Below are positions 1 to 7,620 of a stretch of DNA of 12,355 nt, one piece after another; positions within the stretch are counted from its first letter, which is position 1; every line of letters begins with the position of its first letter. Below the pieces are notes generated by a model, which saw only the letters and a list, made by a program, of their open reading frames with translations, was not told the origin of the DNA and searched no databases. Source of the DNA: Clostridium sp. CAG:273 (GTDB taxonomy: Bacteria > Bacillota > Clostridia > TANB77 > CAG-508); assembly GCA_000438355.1 (NCBI GenBank), contig FR901515.1:1-12355 (forward strand). Reading direction: 5' to 3'. A program made the translations under genes and the position numbers.

Positions 1-2
1 AT

Positions 3-33
3 TATGCTTTTAAAATTCACGCACAAAAGCATA
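3..33. other. Perfect 9-bp hairpin near the left edge
   Basis: TATGCTTTT (3-11) is exactly complementary to AAAAGCATA (25-33), with a 13-base loop. On the plus strand it is followed by a T-rich run, so it could terminate a rightward gene ending before the window. On the minus strand it would instead lie about 130-160 bases into the leader made from the promoter at 168-196, and could be a leader structure or overlap the next gene. The sequence at the edge does not decide between these. Confidence 0.3.
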
Positions 34-139
34 TATTTATTTTTTATAAATACATTATAATTTTTTATATTAACCCGCACAAAATAAAACTAACTATTAT
101 TTTTCTCAATTAAAAATAAATAATATATAAATCTCTTCT

Positions 140-156
140 TTACCATCTCTTGGTAA
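140..156. promoter_or_regulatory. Operator-like palindrome TTACCA-N5-TGGTAA
   Basis: The 17-bp palindrome TTACCA-N5-TGGTAA lies just downstream of the predicted start site of the leftward promoter at 168-196. On the minus strand there is a further TACCA at 165-161, so three TACCA/TGGTA half-sites recur every 10 bp, one helical turn apart, all in the start-site region. That placement suits a repressor that blocks initiation or early elongation. The regulator family cannot be told from the site. The neighbouring ROK sugar kinase makes a sugar-responsive regulator plausible, but this is inference. Confidence 0.5.
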
Positions 157-167
157 CAACTGGTATT

Positions 168-196
168 ATTATACTATATATCTAATTATTTGTCAA
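168..196 (-). promoter_or_regulatory. Sigma-A promoter, perfect consensus, reading off the left edge
   Basis: On the minus strand TTGACA (196-191) is followed after exactly 17 bp by TATAAT (173-168). Both hexamers and the spacing match the housekeeping consensus exactly, which is notable even in A+T-rich DNA. The predicted start is near position 161, so the transcript runs left and its gene starts beyond position 1, after a leader of about 160 bases or more. A second TTGACA lies 27 bp upstream (223-218) but its matching -10 is poor. The kinase gene ends at 349, so this promoter does not serve it. Confidence 0.7.
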
Positions 197-348
197 ATTA
201 AGAAAAATATACGATAGTGTCAAATTTTTTTCGGGGAAATTTATTTAAAAATTTTTTACTCTCAAAATTGCATTTAATTTTTTTACTTGAGGTTTATTAT
301 AAAATACCTTTAACCTTTCATTTAACGTTTATTTATGAAAATTCTATC

Positions 349-1236
349 CTAATTTATTGTTGCCCCAATTATTCCTGCATCATTTCCAAGCATAGCAAGC
401 TTTATCTCTGTTTTTATATCTTTGTTAAAATAATATTTTTTCTTATTAAATTCACTTACTAACTTATCATAAAAGATGTCTCTAAAATATACAAAACTTC
501 CTCCAAGTGATATTGCTTCTGGCTCAAACATATCTATTAAATTAGAAAATCCTATAATTAAATTTTCTATATACTCATCTACTAGAACTTTAACTTCTTC
601 TTCATCTTTTCTTTTTTCTATAATATTAAGCAACTCTACTGAAGATATTTCTGAATTTATTTTCAAAATTTCCTTTGCATTATCCTTAAATCTTTTCATT
701 GAGCAATATGTTTCAAAACATCCAATTTTTCCGCAATTACACCTTATTCCATTTTTATTTATAACCATATGACCTATTTCAAAACCAGGAGCTCTTTTTG
801 TCTCTAAAAGCTTACCATTTAAAAATATTCCTGCTCCTATACCTGTTCCTAAGCATAAAAATATACAGTCATCATAGTTTTTTAAACTTCCAAACTCTTT
901 TTCTGCTAAAGCTGAGCATTTTCCATCATTGCGTATACTTATTGGAATATTATAGTATTTTTGTATCATTTTTGCTATATCTAATTCACTAATTCCTAAA
1001 TTGTACATAGAAAATATCTTTCCATCTTTAGGTGTACCTGGAGATGCAATTCCAATTAATTCTATTTCGTTTTGTGGTACCATATTATGAATATTTTTCA
1101 TAATATATTTTTCGATAAATATTTCTACATTTTCTATATCTTCTATGTCTGTTTCATTTTTTTCTATAATCTTTCCTTCTGCATTTACTAAAGCAATAGC
1201 AATATGACTTCCACCTATATCTATACCTATTTTCAT
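349..1236 (-). CDS. ROK-family sugar kinase (glucokinase/N-acylhexosamine kinase-like)
   Basis: This 295-residue protein is a cytoplasmic ATP-dependent sugar kinase of the ROK family, within the usual 290-320 range. The phosphate-1 motif DIGGSH lies at residues 6-11. The catalytic pair Asn103-Asp104 sits in IRNDGK. The phosphate-2 motif GTGIGAG is at 130-136. The ROK metal signature is complete: Glu153 and His156 in GFEIGH, then CNCGKIGCFE with Cys166, Cys168 and Cys173. A further glycine motif (SLGGS) is at 243-247. There is no N-terminal DNA-binding domain, so it is a kinase and not a NagC/XylR-type repressor. The ATG at 1236 is preceded by GAGGAG at good spacing. Substrate is not decidable from sequence; glucose, fructose, ManNAc or another hexose are possible. 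It stands apart from the pilus operon, separated by a hairpin, and probably has its own promoter. Confidence 0.9.
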   Translation of the reverse strand: MKIGIDIGGSHIAIALVNAEGKIIEKNETDIEDIENVEIFIEKYIMKNIHNMVPQNEIELIGIASPGTPKDGKIFSMYNLGISELDIAKMIQKYYNIPISIRNDGKCSALAEKEFGSLKNYDDCIFLCLGTGIGAGIFLNGKLLETKRAPGFEIGHMVINKNGIRCNCGKIGCFETYCSMKRFKDNAKEILKINSEISSVELLNIIEKRKDEEEVKVLVDEYIENLIIGFSNLIDMFEPEAISLGGSFVYFRDIFYDKLVSEFNKKKYYFNKDIKTEIKLAMLGNDAGIIGATIN

Positions 1237-1317
1237 AAACTCTCCTCTTATAATTAATATCTACTTTATTATATATATTTCTATTTTTATTTTATATAAT
1301 GTATTATTTTCAATTAT

Positions 1318-1326
1318 ATTATATCA
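1318..1326 (-). promoter_or_regulatory. Possible extended -10 promoter for the ROK kinase gene
   Basis: On the minus strand the nonamer TGATATAAT (1326-1318) is a consensus extended -10 element. The hexamer 17 bp upstream, TTTAGG, matches the -35 consensus at only three positions, which is common for extended -10 promoters. It would give a leader of about 75 bases before the start at 1236. TATAAT-like strings arise by chance in DNA this rich in A and T, so the call is tentative. Confidence 0.35.
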
Positions 1327-1454
1327 TAAGTTTTGCATATCCTAAAACTAAATTTAATAGTATTACATTAAATTAAAAATAGTATTTAACTTTTTAATGA
1401 CTCTTCTTAAATTTAAACTTTTTTAATTTTTATATAGTTTTTATAAAAGTCTAC

Positions 1455-1510
1455 AAATAATATATCCCCCAAATTTTAGACAAATCTATCATTTAGGGGA
1501 TATATTATTT
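1455..1510 (-). terminator. Long hairpin after pilC, probable operon terminator
   Basis: A perfect 15-bp inverted repeat, with AAATAATATATCCCC at 1455-1469 and its complement at 1496-1510, begins 28 bases beyond the pilC stop. Inside it, AAAT/ATTT and TAGA/TCTA can also pair around a CAAA loop, so the 56 bases fold into one almost continuous stem. Four G-C pairs lie in the middle of the stem. The T-tract after the stem on the minus strand is short and broken, so it is not a textbook intrinsic terminator. Its position between the last pilus gene and a separate kinase gene favours termination or 3'-end protection. Confidence 0.5.
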
Positions 1511-1538
1511 ATAATTATTTATAAATTTAAAGTCATTT

Positions 1539-2891
1539 TTACACTCCCATTGCGTCTATTAACCAGTTACCCATATACAATTGGATACATGGAACTAACA
1601 CTACAACTACTAAGAAAATTAATATTGCTCCGACAAATGCATATGAAATTTCTGGTAATACTTTCATTATCTTTTGCATCTTGTTGTCTATATCTATATC
1701 CATATAGTCTAGCAATTTTGCCATCATTTCAGACAAGTCTGTTTGCATACCTATTTTTAACATCTCTGTTTCCATTGCAGATGATAAACCAGAATTTTCA
1801 AATGGTTCTATCCATGAGCCACCTATTAAAATATTATTTATAGATGATTCTATTATAGATAGCATAACATAATTTTTTACTACAGACTTAGAAACCTCTA
1901 GTGACTCTTGTATTCTCATACCATTTTGTAAATTTAAAAGCATTGCTCTCATTAATCTTGAAAAGTCTATAGCATATATTAGTGAACCGAATATTGGCAT
2001 CTTATATTTAAAATAGTCAAAATTATATCTCCCTCTTGGAGTATTTATATACCAGAATATACCTGCTGCAATCGCTGCTATAATTATTACTGGAACATAC
2101 CAATATGCCATAATAATATCTACAAAATCCATAAACCATAATGTGATATCTGGAAGTTTCATACTTGAGCCAACTTGCTCAAATACATCTTGTATCAAAG
2201 GTAATACATAAATTGTACCTACAAATAGCAAAACTATAATTGCTATAAATTGAACTAAGTTTGGTATTAAAATTGCTTTTAATTTTCTATTCCTTGAACT
2301 TGTATCATCCAAATATTTTACAGCCTGTTGTAATGACTGAGTAAGAGATCCAGATAATTCCCCTACTTTTATCATATTAATATATATATATGGAAATACA
2401 TCTGCATAATATTCCATTGTTGTATACATATATTCACCAGCCTCAACGCCTGCTAGAATATCTTCTAATACACCTCTAAAAGACATGTTTTCTGTACTTT
2501 GTATTAAAGTATTTAATGCATGTATGTTATTAAAATTAGCTTTCTTTAATAAGAAAAAGTTCTGTGTAAAAATTCTTACATCTCTTTCCGTTATTCTTTC
2601 TTCAAGAGATAAAGCAAGACTTACCTTTTCAGATAACTTTTGGTCTCTAGCTCTTCTACCTTGCATTACATCGGCTGAGTTTGCCATTTTCATAATATCA
2701 TCTATATCTGTTACATTTCTCTTCTTACTTTTATGCTTTTTAGCACTCCTATAACCTACCTGCGAAACACTAATTGGTAGCAAATTATTACTTTTCAGTC
2801 TTTTTATTAATGTATTTTTACTTACATCTTCTACCCTATTTCTTACTATTTGTCCTTTTTCGGTTACAGCTCTATAAACATATTCTGGCAT
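1539..2891 (-). CDS. pilC: Type IV pilus inner-membrane platform protein PilC
   Basis: This 450-residue polytopic membrane protein is the PilC/GspF platform on which the PilB and PilT motors act. An N-terminal MPEYVYRAV segment, typical of the family start, leads to two T2SF domains. The first covers about residues 107-230 and contains NMIKVGELSGSL (172-183); the second covers about 310-435. Membrane segments are predicted near 208-230, 262-281 and 417-437, the usual three-segment pattern. It is somewhat longer than the common 400 residues, partly through a basic linker at 45-100. The ATG at 2891 follows a strong AAAGGAGG. It is the last gene of the operon, 15 bases after pilT, and is followed by a hairpin. 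Confidence 0.93.
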   Translation of the reverse strand: MPEYVYRAVTEKGQIVRNRVEDVSKNTLIKRLKSNNLLPISVSQVGYRSAKKHKSKKRNVTDIDDIMKMANSADVMQGRRARDQKLSEKVSLALSLEERITERDVRIFTQNFFLLKKANFNNIHALNTLIQSTENMSFRGVLEDILAGVEAGEYMYTTMEYYADVFPYIYINMIKVGELSGSLTQSLQQAVKYLDDTSSRNRKLKAILIPNLVQFIAIIVLLFVGTIYVLPLIQDVFEQVGSSMKLPDITLWFMDFVDIIMAYWYVPVIIIAAIAAGIFWYINTPRGRYNFDYFKYKMPIFGSLIYAIDFSRLMRAMLLNLQNGMRIQESLEVSKSVVKNYVMLSIIESSINNILIGGSWIEPFENSGLSSAMETEMLKIGMQTDLSEMMAKLLDYMDIDIDNKMQKIMKVLPEISYAFVGAILIFLVVVVLVPCIQLYMGNWLIDAMGV

Positions 2892-2906
2892 TTAAAAACC
2901 TCCTTT

Positions 2907-4028
2907 CTAGTTGTCATTTTGTTGCCTTCTATTTTCTTTTTTTATTTTCAATTGCATTATAGTCCTATTTAATACTTCTATATTCTTTTCTTCTATTTGA
3001 GCTTTAGCTTGCTCTAATGTAATTTTATCTTTTGTAAATAGCTCTGCTAACGAATTTATTAAACCAATACTGCCTTTTTCAGAATTACTTTGTATAGCAT
3101 CTTCTATTTCAGAAACGCTTATTTTATCTTTTCTAATTATACCTGATACAATGTTATCTACAACCATTACTTCCGGAACTAGAACTAATTCTCCAGACCT
3201 TCCAGGTAATAATCTTTGAGATACAACCAATTTTAATAAAGAAGCTATTAAGAACTTTATAGTTTGTTGATCTCTTATGTCATAAAAGTTTATCATTCTG
3301 TCTATTGTTTCTGCACAAGATTTTGTATGAAGTGTTCCTATTACTAAATGACCTGCTTCGGCTGTTTCTATAGCTGCATCCATTGTTTCTTTATCACGAA
3401 TCTCACCTATAACTAATATGTCACAGTCCTCTCTTAAAGAGTTCTTTACTCCACTGCTGTATGTTAAGCAGTCTTGTCCAACTCCAACTTCTTTTTGTAC
3501 AATAATTGACTTTTTACATTTATGTTTATACTCTATTGGACTTTCTAATGTCAATATTTTTTTATTTTGATTTTCATTAATTTCATTAATTAAAGCATTT
3601 AAAGTTGTTGTCTTTCCAGAGTTAGTTTTACCAGTTACAAGTATAAGTCCTTGTGGTTGGTACATCATTCTTCTTACTATATCTGGTACTCCTAATGATT
3701 CATATGATGGTAATTGATTTTTTATAAGCCTTAGAGTTACTACAGGGATTTCATTTGAAAGTGAAATATTTACTCTTAAACGTATATCTGAAAATACAAA
3801 AGAAGAATCTAATCTTTTGGTTTCTTTAAATACTCTATCTTTATCAACATTTCCTCTAACAAAATAGTCATATATCTCCCACATATCTTCTTCTGTTAAT
3901 ATATCGAAATCTTCATAACTTATTAAATCTCTTCTCACTCTCATTACTGGTTTTATTCCAGCAATTAAGTGAATATCTGATGCATCCTTTTTCATTGCTA
4001 AATACATTATTTTGTCAATGTCTATCAT
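2907..4028 (-). CDS. pilT: Pilus retraction ATPase PilT
   Basis: This 373-residue hexameric ATPase of the secretion superfamily is the PilT type that powers pilus retraction and twitching. The N-terminal KKDASDIHL segment (13-21) is characteristic. Walker A is GKTNSGKTT (133-141) with Lys139; the Walker B region DILVIGE ends at Glu209 and is followed by IRD; the His box AGHLVIGTLHT is at 225-235. The protein lacks the MshEN domain and zinc cysteines of PilB. The C-terminal NIVSGIIRKDKI (292-303) matches the position of the PilT AIRNLIRE motif but is degenerate. The Asp box reads TLESPIE (160-166), with Ser163 where Asp is usual. The ATG at 4028 follows AGGGGG. It lies 21 bases after pilB and 15 before pilC. 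Confidence 0.9.
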   Translation of the reverse strand: MIDIDKIMYLAMKKDASDIHLIAGIKPVMRVRRDLISYEDFDILTEEDMWEIYDYFVRGNVDKDRVFKETKRLDSSFVFSDIRLRVNISLSNEIPVVTLRLIKNQLPSYESLGVPDIVRRMMYQPQGLILVTGKTNSGKTTTLNALINEINENQNKKILTLESPIEYKHKCKKSIIVQKEVGVGQDCLTYSSGVKNSLREDCDILVIGEIRDKETMDAAIETAEAGHLVIGTLHTKSCAETIDRMINFYDIRDQQTIKFLIASLLKLVVSQRLLPGRSGELVLVPEVMVVDNIVSGIIRKDKISVSEIEDAIQSNSEKGSIGLINSLAELFTKDKITLEQAKAQIEEKNIEVLNRTIMQLKIKKENRRQQNDN

Positions 4029-4049
4029 TATTTTTCCCCCTATCTTTTG

Positions 4050-5678
4050 TTAATATATAACTAATTTGTTATTAAGCTCATCTAATGTTGTTATACCTGA
4101 AATAACTTTGCCTATTCCGTCTATAATTAAAGGTCTGTATCCTTCTTCTAATGCTGCTTTTCTTATTTCTATGCTTGATGCTCCTCTTGTAATTAATTCT
4201 CTTATTGTATCTGTTATAGATAATACTTCAAATATACCAATTCTTCCATAGTAACCTGTATTATTACACTTTTTACATCCTACTATGTCATATGTTTTTG
4301 CATTATCTAAATCAAATTTACAACCATATTTTTCTGCAAATTTATTTATAATCTCCTTCTCTCGTAGAGTAAACTCTCTTTCTCTTGCGCAGTTTGGGCA
4401 TACTTTTCTTACTAATCTTTCAGAAACAGATGTTGCTAATGTACTAGATATATCATAATCCGAAACTCCCATTTTTCTTAGTCGTGTTATAACTTCTATT
4501 GCATCTATTGTATGAATTGTAGATAATACATAGTGACCTGTTTGACCTGCTTGCATTGCAATCTCTGCAGTTTCTCTATCTCTAATTTCTCCTACTAAAA
4601 TTATATCTGGATCTTGTCTTAAAACTGTTCTTAAAGAATCTTGGAATGTTGTTTTGGCTTCTACCTCTATTTGATTTAATCCATCAATTCTTATTTCTAC
4701 TGGGTCTTCAATAGTTGTAATATTTATTTCTGGTCTATTTAAATAATCTATAATACTATATAATGTTGTTGTTTTTCCCTCTCCTGTTGGAGCAGCAACA
4801 ACTGTAATACTATTTTTCTTATTAAAACAGTCATTAACCAATTTCTCGTCATCTGGAAATCCAAGTTCAAATAACCTTTTTATATCCTCATTTTTCTTTA
4901 ATAATCTTAAAACAAATTTTTCTCCATTAACATTTTTTTGTGAAGATACACGTATGTTGTAATCTGGATATGCTAAAATTCTACCATCTTGTGCTTCTTG
5001 CTTTTCCTGATGCATGTTAGAAATAGCTTTTAATCTACCTACTATTTGTGCTTGTTTTTCTTTATCTACTGTTGCTGCTGTAATTAGTTGTCCATCTATT
5101 CTATATCTAACTCTAACAAATTTCTCCATTGGCTCTATGTGTATATCACTTGCTCTCTTTTCCATAGCTGTTTTTATAATACTATCCACCATTCCAGAAA
5201 CATCTGTATTTGTATTAATATCGTCAGAAACTACACCTTCTAGTGAATTTACTATATTATCTATATTGCTCTCAAAAGTAATATAGCGATCCATTACAAG
5301 TCCTTTATTTAAAAGTAATAGCCTTATTACATCTGTAGATTTTCTATTAGAAGTATCTGCAAAACATACTTTTACCCTACCAGAAACAATATCAAAAGGT
5401 ATAGCCTTATTTTCTTTTATAATATCTAAAGACACATAATCTAAAACATTTATTTTTATATCATTTTCTTGCAAATATATTGCTCTTTCTTCTAATATTT
5501 CACCTATTGCATCTATTAATATATGTGGATCACACAATTTTAAAATATCTAATATATCACCAATCTTCTTTTTTGGGTGTCTTTTTTGATAGTCTAATGC
5601 TTTGTCTATATCTGCTTCTGTAACAATTCCTCTTCTTACTAATTCTATTCCTATTGGTTGGCTTCTTTTTACGTCCAT
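4050..5678 (-). CDS. pilB: Pilus extension ATPase PilB
   Basis: This 542-residue cytoplasmic ATPase is of the PilB/GspE extension type. Residues 1-150 form an N-terminal MshEN-like region of helical repeats. The ATPase core begins at KRASDIHIEP (174-183). Walker A is APTGEGKTTT (296-305), with Lys302; the Asp box TTIEDPVE is at 321-328; Walker B is DPDIILVGE (356-364), followed by IRD; and the His box GQTGHYVLSTIHT is at 378-390. Two CxxC pairs (Cys427/Cys430 and Cys468/Cys471) form the zinc site that separates PilB from PilT. All key residues are present. The ATG at 5678 follows AGAGGAGGAT. The 89-base gap upstream is among the larger gaps within the operon but shows no convincing promoter: one TATAAT string at 5716-5721 lacks a -35. 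Confidence 0.95.
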   Translation of the reverse strand: MDVKRSQPIGIELVRRGIVTEADIDKALDYQKRHPKKKIGDILDILKLCDPHILIDAIGEILEERAIYLQENDIKINVLDYVSLDIIKENKAIPFDIVSGRVKVCFADTSNRKSTDVIRLLLLNKGLVMDRYITFESNIDNIVNSLEGVVSDDINTNTDVSGMVDSIIKTAMEKRASDIHIEPMEKFVRVRYRIDGQLITAATVDKEKQAQIVGRLKAISNMHQEKQEAQDGRILAYPDYNIRVSSQKNVNGEKFVLRLLKKNEDIKRLFELGFPDDEKLVNDCFNKKNSITVVAAPTGEGKTTTLYSIIDYLNRPEINITTIEDPVEIRIDGLNQIEVEAKTTFQDSLRTVLRQDPDIILVGEIRDRETAEIAMQAGQTGHYVLSTIHTIDAIEVITRLRKMGVSDYDISSTLATSVSERLVRKVCPNCAREREFTLREKEIINKFAEKYGCKFDLDNAKTYDIVGCKKCNNTGYYGRIGIFEVLSITDTIRELITRGASSIEIRKAALEEGYRPLIIDGIGKVISGITTLDELNNKLVIY

Positions 5679-5767
5679 AGGTTATCCTCCTCTTAAGTTT
5701 AGTCTTATAATAAATATTATACTATAAAATTTTAATTTTAAATATAAATATCGTATAACTCCATTAA

Positions 5768-6220
5768 TTACCAATATTTTAATACATAATCTATATCTTT
5801 AGTAAATAAAGACCCTGCTTTTCCTATTGCTATATTGACATTTACTATATTCTTTGTAGTGTTTCTTATAGTTACTGTAGATGGTTTAAATACTGCAACT
5901 TGAATATTTTTTGCTATTGCTTTTCCATTTCTGTATATTGCTTTTTGGTCTGAATTAAAGTCATATCTTGTTCCATCTGCAAATTCAATTGTATTATTAT
6001 TCACTGTTACATTTTTATTATTTTTAACATCCTGTATAAAAAACATATTAAATTTATTAAATTCAGGTGCATAATTTGCTTGCTCTTTTACAAAATTTAC
6101 ATTTGAAAAGAAAAAGCTAGATATTACTGATAAAATTGATATAACTATTGTAAAAACTATAATATAAATTACTAATGCAACTAATGTAACACCCTTTTGA
6201 CTTTTCATCATGAATTCCAT
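5768..6220 (-). CDS. Minor pilin, PilW/GspJ/ComGF-like
   Basis: This 150-residue prepilin-like protein has a leader MEFMMKSQKG ending in Gly10, followed by VTLVALV and a long hydrophobic helix (11-40). Cleavage is expected after Gly10. Mature position 5 is Ala, not the usual Glu. The body resembles the PilW/GspJ/ComGF group: a helical stretch with FIQDV at 61-65, then TIEFADGTRYDF and AIYRNGKAI, typical of the beta sheet of those minor pilins. I rely on pattern and operon position for that assignment. Three methionines lie near the start; the first, at 6220, is chosen because GGAG lies about 7 bases before it. It is the last pilin-like gene before the motor genes. Confidence 0.8.
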   Translation of the reverse strand: MEFMMKSQKGVTLVALVIYIIVFTIVISILSVISSFFFSNVNFVKEQANYAPEFNKFNMFFIQDVKNNKNVTVNNNTIEFADGTRYDFNSDQKAIYRNGKAIAKNIQVAVFKPSTVTIRNTTKNIVNVNIAIGKAGSLFTKDIDYVLKYW

Positions 6221-6285
6221 TCCTTTCTCCTTTGCTCAAAGGCACATATAGTTATGAAATATTTCCTTAAACTACCCTCATAATT

Positions 6286-6753
6286 TTAAGCTTCTTTAAC
6301 TTTATATCTAGTTATTGCAAGTTCTTCATCTCTTCCTTTAAATTTATATTTTATTCTAAGTTCCACCCTTTTTGTAGGTTGTCCTGCAATAGTATAAGCA
6401 GAGTCTATTACATCTATTCTTATTGCAAAACCTGATGGTATTTGAAATTTAGTTCTATACAAATTCTCCATTCCATTTTGGATAAGGTCATAGTCTGTTT
6501 TATCTATATCTTCTAATATTTGTATAGCACAAACAGTTGCTTCAGCAGAAAGTTGTGTACTTAATTTTACCTCTGTAATTTGATACATTATAGTACCTAT
6601 TGTTCCTGTAAAAAGCATAATTATAAATATGGCAATAGCTAAGTCTGTAAATGTAAAGCCACTTTCTGATTTTGTATTTACTTTCTTTAAATTTACATTA
6701 TCCATTTTTACAAACATTCCTTCCTTAAAGCACAATTCGGTTGGAAAAATCAT
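6286..6753 (-). CDS. Minor pilin, PilV/GspI-like
   Basis: This prepilin-like protein has a cleavage site SG followed by FTFTDLAIAI. The predicted mature position 5 is Asp, so it is the only one of the four prepilins here with an acidic residue at that place. A hydrophobic helix (33-58) leads to a body rich in beta strands (about 100-150). Small size, position beside the PilW-like gene and the helix pattern suggest a PilV/GspI-type minor pilin. The start is uncertain. The longest frame, given here, begins at 6753 with GGAAG upstream but would have a 32-residue leader. An ATG at 6705 gives a more typical 16-residue leader and sits behind AAGGAAGG, though at long spacing; an ATG at 6717 lies between them. 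Confidence 0.78.
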   Translation of the reverse strand: MIFPTELCFKEGMFVKMDNVNLKKVNTKSESGFTFTDLAIAIFIIMLFTGTIGTIMYQITEVKLSTQLSAEATVCAIQILEDIDKTDYDLIQNGMENLYRTKFQIPSGFAIRIDVIDSAYTIAGQPTKRVELRIKYKFKGRDEELAITRYKVKEA

Positions 6754-6783
6754 AATTATCTTCCAAGTTTTCCCTCAACTGCC

Positions 6784-7599
6784 TTATGCATAAAAGCTAA
6801 TTGCATTTGTTATAATTAAAACTATTATATTTGAAACACACATGAAAAATCCAATAGGTAATTTTATATCTTTATTTTTCTTTGTTTTTATACTTTTTGC
6901 TTTTCTATTTTTAATTTTAGAAAATATTAGTACAAAAGCAATTGTAAGCAGTGTCATAGTGACTGTAATTGCATATTGTAATTCATATGTAAATGCTATC
7001 ATTAATATTGATAATAGTAGCACTTCTACAGGATAATTATCTTTTACTTTTTTCCTTAAATAAAATATATCTATTAGCATAAGTATAAGAACGACAAATA
7101 AATATATAACATATCTATATATACTAGTATCATGCTCTACTATATATAGATAAATTATATATGCTGTAGTTAATATATATCCAAATAATAATACAGATTT
7201 TTCAATTCTTATTTTTTCTTTATCTATTCCTGCAATAATAAATAATGTTGATATATATAATAATCCAAATATTAAATATGTCATATTATTAATACTTAAA
7301 TTATACATACTAAACTTTATAGACAATGCAAATAAAACAAATACTATTCCAGAAAATACTTCTAAGATTAAATATCTTATTCTTATTTTTTGTTTGCAGT
7401 ATCTGCATTTTCCACCCAAAAATATATAACTTAAAATAGGTATCATATCTAAAAAGCTTAATTTATGGTTACAGTTTGGACAATAAGAACGCTCGTGTGT
7501 AATATCCTGTCCTATTGGAATTCTACTAACTGCTAATGTAAAAAAACTTCCAAAAACTGTTCCCATACAAAAAAGTAGTATATATAAAATAATGTCCAT
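6784..7599 (-). CDS. pilD: Prepilin peptidase (PilD/GspO family), second catalytic motif degenerate
   Basis: This 271-residue polytopic membrane protein cleaves prepilin leaders and may methylate the new N-terminus. GSFFTLAVSRIP (17-28) and two CxxC pairs (Cys40/Cys43 and Cys65/Cys68) make up the N-terminal cytoplasmic zinc domain, followed by KIRIRYLILE (71-80). About six membrane segments follow. The first catalytic Asp is Asp126 in AGIDKEKI. The second motif, normally GxGD before KLL, is not visible: the equivalent segment DNYPVEVLLL (187-196) places Glu192 where the Asp should be. The C-terminal LPIGFFMCV (247-255) matches the family's PFGPFLALG end. It is probably still the operon's peptidase, but activity is less certain than the fold. 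It lies behind an intrinsic terminator after the second pilin. Confidence 0.85.
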   Translation of the reverse strand: MDIILYILLFCMGTVFGSFFTLAVSRIPIGQDITHERSYCPNCNHKLSFLDMIPILSYIFLGGKCRYCKQKIRIRYLILEVFSGIVFVLFALSIKFSMYNLSINNMTYLIFGLLYISTLFIIAGIDKEKIRIEKSVLLFGYILTTAYIIYLYIVEHDTSIYRYVIYLFVVLILMLIDIFYLRKKVKDNYPVEVLLLSILMIAFTYELQYAITVTMTLLTIAFVLIFSKIKNRKAKSIKTKKNKDIKLPIGFFMCVSNIIVLIITNAISFYA

Positions 7600-7620
7600 C
7601 TTTTTCTCCTAATTGTTATA

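Larger units (their letters stand above)
1..348. other. Gene-free stretch left of the ROK kinase gene
   Basis: No convincing coding region is visible here. The stretch holds a leftward consensus promoter (168-196), an operator-like palindrome (140-156), a second TTGACA hexamer on the minus strand (218-223), a nonamer CGCACAAAA occurring twice (20-28 and 76-84) and a perfect 9-bp hairpin (3-33). An open frame on the plus strand from 217 runs antisense into the kinase gene and looks like a chance product of A+T-rich DNA. I see no clear intrinsic terminator for the kinase gene. The 160 bases to the left of the predicted transcription start would be the untranslated leader of a gene beyond the window. 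Confidence 0.6.
1237..1538. other. Intergenic region between ROK kinase and pilC
   Basis: This 302-base stretch holds no credible gene. It contains the long hairpin that probably ends the pilus operon (1455-1510), a possible extended -10 promoter for the kinase gene (1318-1326) and the kinase ribosome binding site GAGGAG just before 1236. The rest is low-complexity A+T sequence. Confidence 0.6.

Noticed and set aside
140..165. T-box riboswitch suggested by TGGTA repeats
   Set aside because: The GGTA-containing strings lie at a promoter start on the other strand, and the long conserved T-box stem, AGTA box and TGGxACCGCG bulge are absent.
217..1000. Open frames on the plus strand across the ROK kinase gene (for example 476-772 and 798-992)
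   Set aside because: They lie antisense to a gene with complete family motifs, have no ribosome binding sites that stand out, and encode low-complexity hydrophobic sequence typical of the complement of A+T-rich genes.
5716..5744. Internal promoter before pilB (TATAAT at 5716-5721)
   Set aside because: The hexamer 17 bp upstream matches the -35 consensus at about two positions and there is no TG extension; such -10 strings are common in this composition.
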